A stretch of 64,000 nucleotides of DNA from Symbiodinium natans (lineage: Eukaryota > Sar > Dinophyceae > Suessiales > Symbiodiniaceae), in NCBI GenBank assembly GCA_905221605.1, contig CAJNDS010002079.1:2162501-2226500 (forward strand). Direction: 5' to 3'. Position 1 is the first letter of the stretch; the number at the start of each line of letters is the position of its first letter. Under the pieces are notes generated by a model. It worked only from the letters and a program-made list of their open reading frames with translations. It was not told the origin of the DNA and did no database searches. The translations under genes and the position numbers were made by a program. Below are positions 62,101 through 64,000 of the stretch, piece by piece.

Positions 62101-62680
62101 CAGAGGCAGGCGAGATCGTCGGCCCAACACCAAGGTTACAGCCTTCGCCTCTGGGAAGCAGTGCCATCGCGACCATGGCGTCATTGTGGCGTTCGTCCCC
62201 CCTGCTCAACGGTCCAGGTGTTCCCATCTTCGACGATGCCCTCGACCTCGCGGCCATCGAGGATGCCTTGGAGCATTGGAGCGCAAGTCGAGCAACTTTG
62301 CATCCAGGTCAGTCCCCCCCACGGCTGGAGCCAGGGCTTGTGCAATGGCTACCGCTGTGGAAGCATTGGCGGCCTCACCTGCAGCATCTTCGTGCGGCAG
62401 TGGTCAGCGAGGTTACGCAGATGGTCGAGGACAGGCAAGACGAGATCGAGGACTGGTTCGAAGGCCTTGATCCGCATGTGCAGTTGGCTTATGGTGGGAA
62501 GAGCAGGGATTGCACCATGAAGCTCCCCATCATCAAGGAGTTGGCTGAGGAGTTCGGGTGGCGTGACATGGAGCTGCTTGAGGAGATGCAGCATGGCTTC
62601 CCAAAACTTGGAGTTATACGCCCAGGGTTGGGATGGCGACTACGAGATGACAAGCGCTATGCGGAGCCGACCGACATCGA
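62100..62680 (+). pseudogene. Linker between DNMT and reverse transcriptase
   Basis: Same frame as the second part of the DNMT, so the two enzymes appear fused in one polyprotein. It starts with a small-residue-rich segment (CAVAPTAEAGEIVGP), then Trp-rich and acidic helical parts (EVTQMVEDRQDEIEDWFEGL) leading into the RT. No domain recognised. Confidence 0.55.
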
Positions 62681-63640
62681 AGAGGTCTTCCGACAGAATG
62701 AAAAGTTTGTGCAGCAAAAGCTCAGCCGCGGCAAGGTGGACCCGTGTTGGCAGATCATGGCTGACGAGATTGCGGCCGACGTGTCTCTCGGTCGCATGGA
62801 GGGCCCTTTCGCGGCGCCAGAGCACTGGTGTCGAAGAACAATTCCACTATCGTCACACTCCCATACGGCGCAGCTGTTGCCGCGCCTGAAGGCAGGGTTC
62901 CTTGCTCTTTCGCGTTTGCAGTGCATCAGATTGGGTCAGACGGCAAGGAGAAAGTCAGGCGGGCGGAAGATTGGCGGCGGTCAGGCGCCAATGGCACAGT
63001 GGGGGCGCCGGACACGCCAGCTTATCATGCCATTGATGCCTTCGTGCACCTCGCTAGGGCTGTGAACCGACATGCTGGTCGATTGGAGTGTGACTCATCT
63101 CGCAGGTTCTTGCAGCTGTGGGGCTTGGGTCATGATGCGGCGTACCGCCAGCTTCCTGCCAAGTAGCCGAACCACACGTTTGTGATCTTGCACACGCCGC
63201 AGGGGCCACCTTGTGGCGACACAACGTGCTTATGTTTGGTAGCGTGGCTAGCGTCTGGTCCTATTGTCGAGCTGCAGATTTCATGACGTGGTTGAATCGA
63301 TGTGCGCTGTTGTTGCCAATGCTGCACTTCGTCGATGATTTCGGCTCGGTCGAGACGGACGATCTCGCTGACAGCGGCTTTTCAACTACGCAGAAGCTTG
63401 GTGGTGCCTTGGGGTTCAGGTTTAAGCCTAGTAAGGCTCAGCCGCCGGCTACGCGACACAAGATTCAGGGGGTGACCGTCACGCTTGAGGATGGCGAGGC
63501 GACCATAGCCATGACCGTGGAGCGGGCCGAGCGCATCGACGCCCACCTCAGGCAGGTTCTCCTAACCGACCAGCTCTCGCCGAAGGAGGCCTCTTCGTTG
63601 GCTGGGAAGCTGCGGCAGCCCTGCGACCGATCCATAAGCG
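62680..63640 (+). pseudogene. Reverse transcriptase domain, several breaks
   Basis: RNA-templated DNA synthesis of the element. Visible in order: DVSLGRMEGPFAAPEHW (about 62780-62830), a frameshift, FAFAVHQIGSDGKEKVRRAE then DWRRSGANGTV (62900-63000), WGLGHDAAYRQLPA with the first catalytic Asp (63118-63161), an in-frame TAG at 63164-63166, a one-base shift near 63205, then WRHNVLMFGSVASVW and the palm motif HFVDDFG (Asp codons 63334-63339), followed by GFRFKPSKAQ. The motif style is that of tyrosine-recombinase (DIRS-like) elements rather than LINE or Copia. Not functional as written. Confidence 0.75.
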
Positions 63641-64000
63641 GGCGCAAGCAGCTCAGTTTCGGGCTTCGCAAAAGAAGTGGCAGCTCACCGAGGCGTGGAG
63701 GGAGGCGATCAGTTTCCTGAGGGTTTGTTTTCGCCAGAGTCGGCCATGGGTTGTGCGTTATGAGGTGCAGGAGCGTGCAGTGATCTACGCGGACGCGTTC
63801 TTTGAGTTGGCTGGAAGGCGGTACAAGCCTGTCGACTTCGAGTCAGTGCCATCTTGGGGCAACAAGCCACCGGCGTCCTTCACCAATGGTTGGGGTTTGT
63901 AGTGACGGTCGGCCAACGCACATTCTTTGCTGCAGGGTCGGTGCCCTTCTGGTTCGCGAGACACTTCAGCTCCAAGAGAGCCTACATATACGTGCTTGAG
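63600..64000 (+). pseudogene. RNase H domain, partial
   Basis: After another one-base shift near 63610 a different frame reads AAALRPIHKRAQAAQFRAS, then RAVIYADAFFELAGRR (first acidic residue at 63792). A further shift near 63893 restores GFVVTVGQRTFFAAGSVPF and AYIYVLE, the second acidic residue, at the window edge. This is the usual position of RNase H after the RT thumb. Incomplete. Confidence 0.65.

Larger units (their letters stand above)
59873..64000 (+). mobile_element. Tyrosine-recombinase/DNMT/RT retroelement, truncated by window
   Basis: The module sequence GAGGGCTTCCGTGTA is interrupted at about 59873 by unrelated DNA. The element encodes, in order, a tyrosine-recombinase-like ORF, a C5-cytosine methyltransferase, a reverse transcriptase and the start of RNase H. 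DIRS-type retroelements pair RT/RNase H with a tyrosine recombinase, and DNMT-carrying retrotransposons are reported from Symbiodinium. Domain order here is unusual for DIRS, where the recombinase normally comes last. The right end is outside the window. Confidence 0.8.

Overview
The window looks like nuclear DNA of a dinoflagellate, most likely a symbiodiniacean or a relative (inference; no rRNA, spliced leader or other diagnostic gene is present). The reasons are abundant plant-type TTTAGGG/CCCTAAA repeats inside the sequence, short exon-like islands whose upstream edge is nearly always AG followed by G (a preference reported for Symbiodinium introns), long runs of PMP-type repeat exons, and a retroelement that combines a tyrosine recombinase, a C5-cytosine methyltransferase and a reverse transcriptase. 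All convincing coding signal is on the plus strand. Because exons are short and donors can be non-canonical, exon ends are approximate and no complete gene model is claimed.

Layout. 0-0.65 kb: three small Cys-rich coding fragments. 0.65-17.6 kb: dozens of interstitial telomere-type arrays that switch orientation, with 60-320 bp islands between them; many islands read as charged, Gln/Glu/Arg-rich coiled-coil-like exons and one as a damaged protein-kinase VIb-VII segment. Hairpin MITEs are scattered among them. 17.8-22.9 kb: a segment duplicated at 51.1-56.9 kb. 22-30.7 kb: tandem 1.0-1.1 kb modules, each carrying two or three short exons of a PMP-like (chlamydial polymorphic-outer-membrane-protein type) repeat protein, interrupted by minisatellites and a 0.95 kb AT-rich island. 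30.7-34 kb: further PMP-like exons. 34.5-40.1 kb: a 42-bp minisatellite invaded by two nested inverted-repeat elements, each bounded by a TA target duplication. 40.1-42.98 kb: minisatellites and a 918-bp near-perfect tandem duplication of PMP-like exons. 43.1-50.4 kb: the large PMP-like exon, Cys-rich exons, then a series of membrane-spanning exons and a basic tail, read as the 3' part of a secreted or surface PMP-repeat/multi-span membrane protein.

51.1-59.87 kb is the second copy of the 17.8-22.9 kb segment followed by its own run of PMP modules. That run is cut off at about 59.87 kb by a retroelement that continues past the window end: tyrosine-recombinase-like ORF, then DNA methyltransferase, then reverse transcriptase and RNase H, broken by several frameshifts and one stop.

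The PMP exons probably belong to one very large gene or a tandem gene family that grew by duplicating exon-intron modules. The telomere-type arrays appear to lie mostly in introns and intergenic spacers rather than at a chromosome end.
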